Source: Halobacillus litoralis (lineage in GTDB: Bacteria > Bacillota > Bacilli > Bacillales > Halobacillaceae). From it: 64,000 nt of DNA. The position numbers and the translations under genes were made by a program. The DNA lies in contig NZ_WMFA01000013.1 of assembly GCF_009856445.1 (NCBI RefSeq), positions 27,109 to 91,108 on the forward strand. The letters run 5' to 3'. Each line of letters begins with the position of its first letter. Position 1 is the first letter of the stretch. Of this stretch, positions 17,062-24,872 are shown one piece after another. The notes beneath the pieces are model-generated. The model made no database searches, had not been told where the DNA came from, and worked only from the letters and a program-made list of their open reading frames with translations.

Positions 17062-18102
17062 ATGACGGCATCGCTACAAAAAAGGAAACTTGTCGATTAC
17101 GAAGCACCAAACGCCTCTACCGGGGTGATCAACGGAAAAAGCTCGAACATATTGAATTGGGATGACACCCGCTATTCATGGGCTTACCCGATGTATAAGA
17201 CCATGCTTTCAAACTTTTGGATTCCCAATGAAATCAACATGAGCAACGACCTGAAGCAGTGGCCTTCGCTCTCTGAGCAGGAACAGACGGCGTTCAAAAA
17301 AATCATCGGACTGCTCGCTTTCCTGGATTCCATACAAACGGATTATTCAGGGAAAATCGCGGACTATTTGACCGACTCAAGTCTATCAGCCTTAATGCAA
17401 GTGCTCGCCTTTCAGGAAGTTGTCCATAACCAGTCTTATTCTTACGTTCTGTCTACGCTCGTCGATCAAGGAGAACAGGAGAAGATTTTTGATTACTGGA
17501 AGCATGATGAAGTGCTGAAAGAAAGGAATACTTTTATTACCGATGGATATCAGACCTTCGCTGATGATCCTTCCGTGGACAGCTTCCTGAAGTCCATCGT
17601 ATATGATGTCGTTCTTGAGGGCCTCTTCTTCTATGCCGGTTTCGCCTTCTTCTATAACCTAGCGAGGAATCAGAAGATGGTCTCCACGAGCACGATGATC
17701 AACTACATCAACCGTGATGAACAAATCCATGTCAGCTTGTTTGGTCATATCTTTAACGAAACATTAAACGAAAACCCAGAGTTGGATCACGACCACTACC
17801 GGACATTCGTGACCGATACGTTCCAACAGGCGGCTGATTTAGAAATCAAATGGGCACGTCACCTGATCGGAAATCAATTTCCGGGTATTCCGCTTCAGGA
17901 TCTGGAGGACTATATTCGTTACATTGCCAACAAACGATGCAGGCTCCTCGGAGCAGAAAAACCGTTCCCTACTTATACAGAAAATCCATTGAAATGGATC
18001 CGGGCTTACCAGGAGGTCGATGAAGGAAAGTCCGACTTCTTCGAACAAAAATCACGGCAATATACTAAAGTATCCGAAACCAACGGCTTCGACGACCTAT
18101 AA
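17062..18102 (+). CDS. nrdB: Class I ribonucleotide reductase, small (beta) subunit
   Basis: 346-residue ferritin-like radical subunit. All dimetal ligands can be read: D89 (FLDSIQ), E119 and H122 with the radical tyrosine Y126 in the FQEVVHNQSYSY block, E186 (VVLEGLFFYAGF), and E220 and H223 (NRDEQIHVSLFG). It is therefore the tyrosyl-radical type and not a Phe-substituted class Ic or a ligand-poor class Ie protein. AAAGGAGG before the ATG at 17062 decides the start, although the frame opens at 17017 inside nrdA. It is cotranscribed with nrdA under B12 control, and a terminator follows. Confidence 0.93.
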   Translation: MTASLQKRKLVDYEAPNASTGVINGKSSNILNWDDTRYSWAYPMYKTMLSNFWIPNEINMSNDLKQWPSLSEQEQTAFKKIIGLLAFLDSIQTDYSGKIADYLTDSSLSALMQVLAFQEVVHNQSYSYVLSTLVDQGEQEKIFDYWKHDEVLKERNTFITDGYQTFADDPSVDSFLKSIVYDVVLEGLFFYAGFAFFYNLARNQKMVSTSTMINYINRDEQIHVSLFGHIFNETLNENPELDHDHYRTFVTDTFQQAADLEIKWARHLIGNQFPGIPLQDLEDYIRYIANKRCRLLGAEKPFPTYTENPLKWIRAYQEVDEGKSDFFEQKSRQYTKVSETNGFDDL

Positions 18103-18127
18103 TATAATCATTTACCAACTTTCACCT

Positions 18128-18169
18128 GACCAGGTCATCCATATTCTGGATGACCTGGTCTTCCTTTTT
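18128..18169 (+). terminator. Terminator of nrdAB
   Basis: Fourteen-base perfect stem (GACCAGGTCATCCA and complement) with a five-base loop, followed by TTCCTTTTT. Confidence 0.88.
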
Positions 18170-18222
18170 ATCCAAGTAAGCGCTTTTATGTCAACTTTTC
18201 TTACATACCGCCAAAAAGTGTA

Positions 18223-18251
18223 TTGATTTTTCAGAATATTTATTTTATAGT
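18223..18251 (+). promoter_or_regulatory. Sigma-A promoter of glnK-amtB
   Basis: TTGATT (18223-18228), a 17-base spacer and TATAGT (18246-18251), a near-consensus pair. Transcription would start near 18258, upstream of the palindrome at 18269. Confidence 0.72.
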
Positions 18252-18268
18252 TAGATTTAATTACTTAC

Positions 18269-18297
18269 CCATTGTGTAAGGAAACCTTACACAATGG
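18269..18297 (+). promoter_or_regulatory. GlnR/TnrA-like palindrome in the glnK leader
   Basis: Perfect inverted repeat CCATTGTGTAAGG-AAA-CCTTACACAATGG. Its core at 18275-18291 fits the GlnR/TnrA consensus TGTNAN7TNACA exactly. It lies downstream of the likely transcription start and about 20 bases before the glnK start codon, a position better suited to repression than to activation. The same bases could also form an RNA hairpin. Confidence 0.65.
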
Positions 18298-18317
18298 TAA
18301 AAAGGAGGACTATAGTC

Positions 18318-18659
18318 ATGAAAAAGGTAGAGGCAATCATCCGTCCAGAAGCTTTTCAAGATTTGAGGCAGAGCCTGGATGAGCTGGGTGTGAAAGGACT
18401 GACGGTTTCCGAGGTTGCCGGGTGCGGCCAACAAAAAGGCCAGGAAGGAATCTTCAGAGGCAGCCGTTTTGAAATTAAACTTTATCCAAAGGTGAAGGTG
18501 GAAATGGTCGTCGAGAACAACGAACTAGGAGCGGTCATTGATGTGATCATCAATACATGCGCGACAGATGAAGTTGGCGACGGAAAGATCTTCGTTTCTA
18601 CAATTGATGAAGTGTTCCGCATCCGAACAGGAGAAACCGGCAAGCAGGCACTTATCTAA
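18318..18659 (+). CDS. glnK: Nitrogen regulatory PII protein, GlnK/NrgB type
   Basis: 113-residue trimeric PII signal protein that senses 2-oxoglutarate and nucleotides and plugs the ammonium channel. MKKVEAIIRPEAFQDL is the standard N-terminus; the C-terminal GDGKIFVSTIDEVFRIRTGETG carries the ATP-site residues. The T-loop QQKGQEGIFRGSRFEIKLYPKVKVE has Phe where enteric proteins have the uridylylated tyrosine, as in Bacillus NrgB. AAAGGAGG precedes the ATG. amtB follows 29 bases downstream. Confidence 0.92.
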   Translation: MKKVEAIIRPEAFQDLRQSLDELGVKGLTVSEVAGCGQQKGQEGIFRGSRFEIKLYPKVKVEMVVENNELGAVIDVIINTCATDEVGDGKIFVSTIDEVFRIRTGETGKQALI

Positions 18660-18688
18660 TACTTTATTTCGAAAGGAAGAATTCATTT

Positions 18689-20098
18689 ATGAAAAAAATT
18701 GTTCCTCTGTTCTTATTCGCTCTTCTTGGATTTCCGATTATTGCAAGTGCTGAAACAGCGGTATCTGCTGAAGCCGTTCTGCAATCCGTCGACATGGTTT
18801 GGATCATGATTGCCGCTTTCTTAGTATTCTTCATGCACGCAGGCTTTGCTATGGTCGAATCCGGATTCACCCGTTCAAAGAATGCCCTCAACATCCTTAT
18901 GAAGAACTTCATGACGATGTCTATCGCCGCTGTCCTTTATTTTGTCGTTGGTTTTGGTATTATGTTCGGTACTTCCGGTGGGGGAATGATCGGAATGGAC
19001 GGGTTTTTCCTAAGCGGTCAAGAAGACCAGATCGGTTTCTTCGTGTTTCAAGCGGTATTCGCAGCCACTTGTGCAACCATCATTTCCGGTGCTGTTGCAG
19101 AACGGATGAAACTAGGCTCCTACCTTCTACTCACGGTGGTTATGACAGGCTTCATTTACCCTGTCGTAGGACATTGGGTTTGGGGTGGCGGATGGCTTTC
19201 CGAGCTCGGATTTGTTGATTTTGCCGGTTCCACAGTGGTTCACTTAACAGGTGCGCTTGGTGCGATCGTCACCGTGATGTTCTTAGGACCCCGCCTTGGT
19301 AAATACAGTGGCAAGAAAGTAAACGTCATTCCCGGGCATAACATTCCATTAGGGGCTCTCGGTGTCTTCATCCTATGGTTTGGCTGGTTCGGATTTAACG
19401 GCGGAAGTACACTGGCTGCCGATCCATCTCTGGTCCCTTCTGTCATTGCAACCACCCTGCTGTCTGCATCCGCAGGAATCATCAGCTCCGCCTTCTATTC
19501 CTATGCAAAGTTCAAACGTATAGATGCCTCTCTTACGTTGAATGGTGCGCTTGCAGGATTAGTAGGGATCACAGCAGGAACAGCCAATGTTTCCTTAGTT
19601 GGAGCCCTGGCCATCGGTTTGATTGCCGGTATTATTTTAGTAGAGGCGGTTCAGTTTCTTGATCGAGTTGTCCGAATTGACGATCCAGTCGGAGCTATCG
19701 CTGTTCACGGCATTTGCGGCATTTGGGGTACGATTGCCGTCGGTCTTTTCGCTGTTGAAGGTGGTCTTTTCTACGGAGGTGGCGCAGGACTACTAGGCAT
19801 TCAGGCGATCGGTGTCCTATCTGTCATTGCCTGGACGATGCTGACAACAGCAGCTGTTGTCTTCATTGTAAAAAGTACAGTCGGCATCCGCGTGTCAAGA
19901 CAAGAGGAAATATCCGGTCTCGACTTCTCCGAGCACGGGTCTCAAGCCTACGAAACAAGCCGTGGAATTTTCAACGAGAACATCAACCCAAGCACAGACG
20001 GCGATTTCGGTGTCGGATTACTCCACAGACTCGACGGGTTGAATTCTGAATCTAAAACAAAAACACAAACCCCCGCAGAGACAAAAACAGCACAGTAA
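18689..20098 (+). CDS. amtB: Ammonium transporter AmtB/NrgA
   Basis: 469-residue ammonium channel with a cleavable-looking signal (MKKIVPLFLFALLGFPIIASAE) and about eleven membrane helices. The twin pore histidines fit VVHLTGALGA and AVHGICGIWGT; MVESGF, GAVAERMKL and GWFGFNGGSTLAA are family signatures. The long hydrophilic C-terminal tail (after about residue 405) is where PII binds, and glnK is the preceding gene. The leader palindrome predicts nitrogen control. Confidence 0.94.
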   Translation: MKKIVPLFLFALLGFPIIASAETAVSAEAVLQSVDMVWIMIAAFLVFFMHAGFAMVESGFTRSKNALNILMKNFMTMSIAAVLYFVVGFGIMFGTSGGGMIGMDGFFLSGQEDQIGFFVFQAVFAATCATIISGAVAERMKLGSYLLLTVVMTGFIYPVVGHWVWGGGWLSELGFVDFAGSTVVHLTGALGAIVTVMFLGPRLGKYSGKKVNVIPGHNIPLGALGVFILWFGWFGFNGGSTLAADPSLVPSVIATTLLSASAGIISSAFYSYAKFKRIDASLTLNGALAGLVGITAGTANVSLVGALAIGLIAGIILVEAVQFLDRVVRIDDPVGAIAVHGICGIWGTIAVGLFAVEGGLFYGGGAGLLGIQAIGVLSVIAWTMLTTAAVVFIVKSTVGIRVSRQEEISGLDFSEHGSQAYETSRGIFNENINPSTDGDFGVGLLHRLDGLNSESKTKTQTPAETKTAQ

Positions 20099-20154
20099 AA
20101 CCAATCACAGATTCACCTTGGTCCCCCTATTATTCCAAGGTCAATCATATAAAA

Positions 20155-20190
20155 AAACTCCGGTTCCCCCTAAGGTGAGCCGGAGTTTTT
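20155..20190 (+). terminator. Terminator of glnK-amtB
   Basis: ACTCCGG/CCGGAGT stem with a longer loop and TTTTT after it. It lies immediately before the toxin locus. Confidence 0.8.
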
Positions 20191-20210
20191 AGTTCCTTCT
20201 GGCTATTTTG

Positions 20211-20224
20211 CGAACACACGTTCT
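20211..20224 (+). promoter_or_regulatory. LexA (DinR) box overlapping the toxin promoter
   Basis: CGAACACACGTTCT matches the Gram-positive SOS consensus CGAACRNRYGTTYC in 13 of 14 positions, with the GAAC-N4-GTTC core perfect. A likely extended -10 (TGGTATCCT, 20241-20249) puts the -35 at 20221-20226, so bound LexA would block RNA polymerase. Confidence 0.78.
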
Positions 20225-20313
20225 TATTTTTCGCAAAATATGGTATCCTTGTAGATAGATACCGTTCTCTATTTCAAGATAAAGACTGTGGTAGAAAGGG
20301 TGTGAGGCCATCG

Positions 20314-20409
20314 ATGAGCACATATGAATCTCTTATGATCATGTTAGCGTTCGGAACGTTCATCATTACGCTCCTTGCGCTCATCATAAAAATGAACAAT
20401 AAAAAATAG
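20314..20409 (+). CDS. Small holin-like type I toxin (TxpA/BsrG-like)
   Basis: A 31-residue peptide: short polar start (MSTYESLMIM), one hydrophobic helix (LAFGTFIITLLALIIK) and a basic tail (MNNKK). This is the plan of the putative holin-like toxins of Firmicutes; YESLMIM is, from memory, shared with B. subtilis BsrG. Such peptides insert in the membrane or disturb the envelope. The ribosome binding site region GGGTGTGAGG (20298-20307) can pair with CCTCCACAC (20411-20419) just after the stop codon, and the 5' UTR GATACCGTTC (20258-20267) is complementary to GAACGGTATC (20449-20458). This 5'-3' folding is typical of type I toxin mRNAs. A LexA box lies upstream and an antisense RNA converges on the 3' end. 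Confidence 0.82.
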   Translation: MSTYESLMIMLAFGTFIITLLALIIKMNNKK

Positions 20410-20487
20410 ACCTCCACACGTAACGGAGGTCAAAAATTCATGTTATGCGAACGGTATCCTGGCGACAGTTGCAGCTGTCGCCGTTTC
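20398..20487 (-). ncRNA. Candidate antisense antitoxin RNA
   Basis: On the minus strand TGCTATAAT (20502-20494) is an extended -10 promoter giving a start near 20487. The transcript would begin with the GGCGACAG/CTGTCGCC hairpin. It would end at GACCTCC/GGAGGTC (20431-20409) followed by TATTTTTTATT. It would be about 90 bases long and complementary to the last toxin codons and the whole toxin 3' UTR, the RatA/SR4 arrangement. The transcript itself is predicted. Confidence 0.68.
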
Positions 20488-20497
20488 ACTTTTATTA
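20461..20497 (+). terminator. Toxin mRNA terminator
   Basis: GGCGACAG-TTGCAG-CTGTCGCC stem-loop followed by a moderately T-rich stretch (GTTTCACTTTTATT). The same hairpin is the 5' stem-loop of the antisense RNA, so it is a likely first contact between the two RNAs. Confidence 0.7.
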
Positions 20498-20603
20498 TAG
20501 CATAAATCCGTAATAACTGAAGAGGAAGCTTCAGCTCTTCTTCCTAGCACCACAGACAAACATCGACAGGATAACCGAAGTTCCACGTGAAACATTTTCC
20601 ATC

Positions 20604-21560
20604 CTATCCATCACTCTCAGGCATCATTCTCCGAGGTTTATTTACACCCCTCCACGCAAAAACGATCAGCCATGAAAAGAGTAAGGCAGAAAAGAAACCA
20701 TATGGCGGAATGGTCGCAAGCATCCCGACACTACTCAAACGCCCAATGCTTAAACCCTTCCACAACGCACTACCAACAATACTGAATCCCATAAGGCTCG
20801 TTAGTATCAACGCTGTCTGTACCCACGGCTTGAATTCAACCGATAACCAGAACCACCAAAGGCACATCCAAATGAGCAGCACCGAAAAGATGGCGACAGA
20901 AAGAATGATGGCTTCCGTTCCGTACAAGAGGCTGAAGAAACCAATCACCGGACTGATGAGAACCATGATCACTAAAAAGCGGTAAGGACGATCGACTTTT
21001 TTTCTTGGCTTAACCGCCATCTCTTTTCGATACCGGCCAAAGAATCCAGTGATTACCGCCAATAAAAAAGCGACTCCATGAAAAAACAAAGCTAAAACAA
21101 TCCATTCCCGTGTCGAAAGTGAACCGAAATTCTTAATAGGAAGACGGGAGATGAAAAGGAAAAGGCCAGCGAATGCTAAATATAGAAATCCAACATCAAT
21201 GCTCAGCTCTTCCACCTTCGCCCCTTGCCGCAGCCGAAAGCGCCAAACCCCTCCCACTGCCACGGATAATGTGTATAGGAACCATATCAACCCCCAGGCT
21301 GCTGCTTCCCATCCAGCCTGCGTGGATAATGACAAGACGCCCGCTATGGAAAATGGGAGTAAACAGACCAGACACTGCCACAACCAATGTTCCGCACGAT
21401 TTCCCCTGGACTCTTTGACTGCTTCTTCAAGCAAAAGCGGAACAAGGATAAATAAACTGAAACCGATCGAAAATTCCAGCCACTCCACAGAAAAGGAAAA
21501 CTTCCATATCAGCCATAAGAAAAACCCCGCAACAGCTAGCCAACGTCCAGGTCTTTGCAT
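20604..21560 (-). CDS. Multipass membrane protein, YndJ-like
   Basis: 318 residues, mostly hydrophobic, with about nine to ten predicted membrane helices and short polar loops (RKEMAVKPRKKVDRPYRF is the main one). It resembles the YndJ family of Bacillus, whose function is unknown; B. subtilis YndJ is longer, so this would be a short form. The frame opens 40 codons earlier, but GGAGGGG seven bases before the ATG at 21560 decides the start. The ECF sigma gene is divergent from it. Confidence 0.6.
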   Translation of the reverse strand: MQRPGRWLAVAGFFLWLIWKFSFSVEWLEFSIGFSLFILVPLLLEEAVKESRGNRAEHWLWQCLVCLLPFSIAGVLSLSTQAGWEAAAWGLIWFLYTLSVAVGGVWRFRLRQGAKVEELSIDVGFLYLAFAGLFLFISRLPIKNFGSLSTREWIVLALFFHGVAFLLAVITGFFGRYRKEMAVKPRKKVDRPYRFLVIMVLISPVIGFFSLLYGTEAIILSVAIFSVLLIWMCLWWFWLSVEFKPWVQTALILTSLMGFSIVGSALWKGLSIGRLSSVGMLATIPPYGFFSALLFSWLIVFAWRGVNKPRRMMPESDG

Positions 21561-21682
21561 TCCAAACCCCTCCGATAATGGGAGAGGACCGCATACACCC
21601 ACGACCCTCCCCTCTTTTTTAAAAAGGAAAACGGTGATGTCTATCGAATACATAGATAAGATCATAAGAAATGAAACCAACC

Positions 21683-21708
21683 AAAACTTATTCTCGGGGA
21701 GTGTCGTC
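21683..21708 (+). promoter_or_regulatory. Possible ECF-type promoter of the sigma gene
   Basis: AAAAC (21683-21687), 17 bases, CGTC (21705-21708), resembling the AAC/CGTC pair of ECF promoters. Transcription would then start near 21715, which would leave only the TTG at 21730 with a usable ribosome binding site. An autoregulatory loop is inferred. Confidence 0.35.
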
Positions 21709-21729
21709 TAACAGATGAGGTGGGAAAAA

Positions 21730-22296
21730 TTGATACGGAACCAACGCTCACAATCTACATATGAACCCGAAGAACATGGTGAGGAACGCCTGGAAGAATG
21801 GATTCAAGAATACGGCCATGATTTAAAATGGCTCGCTTATTCGTATGTAAAAGATTATGCAATTGCAGAAGATATCACTCAAGAAACATTTATTAAAGCA
21901 TACCAGAAATATGCCACTTTCAAAAAAGAATCAACCATCAAAACCTGGTTGTACAAGATCACTATTAACTTGTGTAAAGATCATTTAAAAAGTTCCTACA
22001 TGAAGAGGGTTGTCAAAAAAGGCACGGAACTTTTCCGCTCCATCCCTTCAACAAAGGAGACGCCGGAAGAATTTGTGCTGCAGCAGGATGAGGATGAAAT
22101 ACTGCTGGCACACGTGCTGAAACTTGAAGATAAATACAGGGAAATTATCATTTTATATTACTTTGAAGAGTTCGACATCAATGAATTGGCTAACGTGCTG
22201 AATACAAGTCCTAACACAGTAAAGACTCGTTTAAGGCGCGCACGCCAACTACTGCAAGAACGGTTAACATCGGAAGGGAGTTCCCAGAGTGAGTGA
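21730..22296 (+). CDS. ECF (extracytoplasmic function) sigma factor
   Basis: Alternative sigma factor of 188 residues. Region 2 shows YVKDYAIAEDITQETFIKAYQKYATFKKESTIKTWLYKI, and region 4 shows YREIIILYYFEEFDINELANVLNTSPNTVKTRLRRARQLL, a clear helix-turn-helix. A TTG start with AGGTGG six bases upstream is preferred; an in-frame ATG at 21715 has only a distant site. The next gene overlaps by eight bases and looks like its membrane anti-sigma partner. The closest relatives are probably the SigX/SigV/SigM group. Confidence 0.88.
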   Translation: MIRNQRSQSTYEPEEHGEERLEEWIQEYGHDLKWLAYSYVKDYAIAEDITQETFIKAYQKYATFKKESTIKTWLYKITINLCKDHLKSSYMKRVVKKGTELFRSIPSTKETPEEFVLQQDEDEILLAHVLKLEDKYREIIILYYFEEFDINELANVLNTSPNTVKTRLRRARQLLQERLTSEGSSQSE

Positions 22297-22933
22297 TTTG
22301 ATTGATCGCAAATTAAAAAAAATGGATCAAAGCGTGAAGTATGATCAAGTCCCATTTGATAAAAGACATATGAAAAAAATGGTCTTGAAATCTTCTAAAA
22401 AAAAGCCAAAGAAACAACCACACGGAGGCGCGAAGACTCTTCTCATCCCAACGGCAACCATTCTTCTGTTTACCGGCTGGCAGCTTTCACAAGACCAACA
22501 ACCACCACAAACGGCTGGTTTATTGATGACTAAAGACACCATTCCCGAGCTGAAGACAGCAGCTGTAAAGGCTCCATCTACTTTTATAAAAGCCGACAAC
22601 TCGCAAAAACATAAGACATCGATGATGGTCAGGGAAACGTACGTCATTCATGAGGACGAGCAATTTTTTCAAACAGCAAAGAGAGTCACACCCGAAGAGC
22701 TTGGAGAAGTAATTGGATCCATCAATCACAAAAACCCTGGCGAGGAGTCTGATGCACTAGACAGTGTGACCGCTTTTCTTCCCGAAACAAAGATTTACAG
22801 AATCAGAGGGGAAGAAGAAGGGCGAATTGCCATCCGAAGTTGGAGAAGTACAGGGATAGGATCTGTAACCGCCAGTACACAAGGCTACTTTGTATTTGAA
22901 AAAGTTCAGATCAACCACAATAAAGAAAGCTGA
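22289..22933 (+). CDS. Probable anti-sigma factor / sigma-linked membrane protein
   Basis: 214 residues. A short basic cytosolic part (about 1-47) is followed by one membrane helix (LLIPTATILLFTGWQL) and an extracytoplasmic domain of about 145 residues with no motif I recognise. The gene overlaps the ECF sigma gene by eight bases with a GTG start behind GGAAGGGAG, so production is coupled. Position and topology (inside N-terminus, single helix, outside sensor) are those of an anti-sigma factor, but there is no ZAS zinc motif, so the assignment is contextual. Confidence 0.65.
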   Translation: MSDLIDRKLKKMDQSVKYDQVPFDKRHMKKMVLKSSKKKPKKQPHGGAKTLLIPTATILLFTGWQLSQDQQPPQTAGLLMTKDTIPELKTAAVKAPSTFIKADNSQKHKTSMMVRETYVIHEDEQFFQTAKRVTPEELGEVIGSINHKNPGEESDALDSVTAFLPETKIYRIRGEEEGRIAIRSWRSTGIGSVTASTQGYFVFEKVQINHNKES

Positions 22934-23002
22934 CCCCTTAGACGGAGAGCCCCCGTTAATGGCAGCTCTCCCCTTCATCCGAATTCCTAGTGATGGACAA
23001 TA

Positions 23003-23638
23003 TTACTCTCCCTCACGCTTCAAATAACCTTTCAATTGATCAAGGGACCGATAGATGTCTTCCTTGATTTTCGGATTATAAAAAACAGCAGCCGGATGGT
23101 AGAGAGGAACGACGGTATATTCATCCTCCGACATCCCATATCCCCCATCTTCCTCCTTCTGAACGGAAGTGGTGATCGCTTCACCAACGACATCACTAAG
23201 CTTTCCTTTGTTACCGGTCAACCGCTCATAAGCCACTCCCCCAAGAGCGATAATGATATCGGGTTTCATTTGTTCAATTTGGTAATCGAGCAGCTTAGCA
23301 TGAGCATAGATTTCTTTTTGATTTGGTTTTCGGTTGGCTCTCCTTCTGCCACCCATCCCCTTTTTGTTCGTCTTCACCCACTTGTAGGGGCGGCTCCTCA
23401 CTACACTGGTGATGTAAACATCTTCTCGGGACAAACCGAGGTAGTCGAGCTGTTTGTCCAGTTCGTCCCCCGCCCTCCCAATGAAGGGTTCCCCTTTCAC
23501 CGCTTCGTTTTCACCAGGAGCTTCGCCGACAATCATGACCCTCCCACGATCGTCACCTTTTCCAAGAACGAAACCTTCGACATCATATGGTTCTATTCTC
23601 TTTTTCGCTTCATTCACTAAATGTTCAGGCCACTCCAT
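23003..23638 (-). CDS. Uracil-DNA glycosylase superfamily protein without Fe-S cysteines
   Basis: 211 residues with the family-4/5-like motif A GEAPGENEAVKGEPFIGRAG and a motif B version LYHPAAVFYNP. Family-4 enzymes remove uracil from DNA and carry a [4Fe-4S] cluster on four cysteines. This protein contains no cysteine at all; for example VYITSVVRSRP replaces the usual VYITNVVKCRP. A basic loop (TNKKGMGGRRRANRKPNQKE) is inserted before the central helix. It is probably a cluster-free branch of the superfamily; activity on uracil is not proven by the motifs. Confidence 0.75.
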   Translation of the reverse strand: MEWPEHLVNEAKKRIEPYDVEGFVLGKGDDRGRVMIVGEAPGENEAVKGEPFIGRAGDELDKQLDYLGLSREDVYITSVVRSRPYKWVKTNKKGMGGRRRANRKPNQKEIYAHAKLLDYQIEQMKPDIIIALGGVAYERLTGNKGKLSDVVGEAITTSVQKEEDGGYGMSEDEYTVVPLYHPAAVFYNPKIKEDIYRSLDQLKGYLKREGE

Positions 23639-23736
23639 CCTCTCACCCCCTTTTATTCCTCATCATCTTTTCCTCTTTCATTCGTTCAGAAATTGCCTGG
23701 TTGAAAATACATCCATTCTCTTTCGCGCCAACTCTA

Positions 23737-24723
23737 TCATTTCATCTGAAACGCTAGATACGTAGTGACAAAATAGCTCACAATAATTAAAAAAGAAGGG
23801 ATCAAGTAATTCCATGCGCGAACATTCTTACGTGTGATGCTGTAAATAATCAACAGAATGAACACGATGGATGTCACTCCTGTAACCATGTTTGCAGGAG
23901 AGGACTGCTGTAGAAGGTTTCCTTTTAAATAGATAAAATCTGTAATCGCAAGAATCATCAGGTTAAAAGCATTACTCCCAAGCAACGAGCTGATTCCAAG
24001 ATTGAAATTCCTGAGTTTGAGGGCGGTTCCTACACTGACGGCATCCGGTAAAGACGTACTGATGGCTACCAAGAAGGCACCAATGAATGAAGCACCGATT
24101 CCTGTAATGACAGAAATCCTCTCAGCCGTAATGGTCAGCACACTACCGATAACCATAATGAGAAAAGCATATAGAATAAAGCGCCAAAGGACATCTTTGT
24201 ATGAATATTCTTTGTATCGTTCATTTTGCCGTTTCACTTTTCTACCTTGGTACTCTGTCCGGTCATTGATGAACTTCGAACCAATAAAGTAGAGAACCAC
24301 AATGACAATGGATGTGTAACTTATGTGGAAAATATGGGTCGGAAGAGTCAAGCTCAAACCGGCCATGACGATGAGTGTCATAAAAATCACAAGCCAGCCA
24401 TACAACTTACTTTCCACCGTTGCGTGTGTCAATATTTGATAGCGGCGGTAGACAATATCAAAAATCGCAAGCCCCATGATGTTGAACAGGTTGCTTCCGA
24501 TTAAGTTTCCAACAGCCAGGTCAGGACTGTCGATGACAATCGCCGTAACGCTTGAGGTCAGTTCAGGTAGCGATATGGCTATACCAATGATCGCGCCCAT
24601 GAATGCGGAAGACGCTCTCGTTTTTTCTTTTACCGCATCCCCAAACACCGCAAGCCTTGAGGCTATGAAAAAGGTTAAGATTCCTGATATAAAAAATAGA
24701 GCAAAAATCATCCAGTCGCTCAT
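23737..24723 (-). CDS. Calcium/cation antiporter (CaCA) family protein
   Basis: 328-residue exchanger with the two alpha repeats of the CaCA superfamily. Alpha-1 is GIAISLPELTSSVTA with GNLIGSNLFNIMGLA; alpha-2 is AFLVAISTSLPDAVSVGTA with SSLLGSNAFNLMILA. The acidic residue of each (E, D) sits where ion-binding residues are expected. About ten membrane helices are separated by a basic cytosolic loop (DRTEYQGRKVKRQNERYKEYS). It probably exchanges Ca2+ or another cation for Na+ or H+. GAAGGAG precedes the ATG. Monocistronic. Confidence 0.85.
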   Translation of the reverse strand: MSDWMIFALFFISGILTFFIASRLAVFGDAVKEKTRASSAFMGAIIGIAISLPELTSSVTAIVIDSPDLAVGNLIGSNLFNIMGLAIFDIVYRRYQILTHATVESKLYGWLVIFMTLIVMAGLSLTLPTHIFHISYTSIVIVVLYFIGSKFINDRTEYQGRKVKRQNERYKEYSYKDVLWRFILYAFLIMVIGSVLTITAERISVITGIGASFIGAFLVAISTSLPDAVSVGTALKLRNFNLGISSLLGSNAFNLMILAITDFIYLKGNLLQQSSPANMVTGVTSIVFILLIIYSITRKNVRAWNYLIPSFLIIVSYFVTTYLAFQMK

Positions 24724-24837
24724 AAAAAAACTCCTTCAAATCAACTTCAATATGGCATTTTTCAACCATTCCCTTCCCTCCACACCCGTAAACAGTAAAT
24801 GAATGGAACGCGACAAGTATTTCCCCTTCTCACACAG

Positions 24838-24872
24838 AAAGCTCAGCGCCTCGGCGGCACTGAGCTTTTGTT
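24838..24872. terminator. Terminator between carotenoid operon and cation exchanger
   Basis: AAAGCTCAG/CTGAGCTTT stem with a GC-rich loop. The T run is better on the plus strand (CTTTTGTTTT) than on the minus strand, where the crtN-like gene would use it. Confidence 0.55.

Noticed and set aside
23036..23620. 194-codon ORF antisense to the uracil-DNA glycosylase homologue
   Set aside because: No ribosome binding site or motif, whereas the opposite strand carries GEAPG and HPAA motifs.
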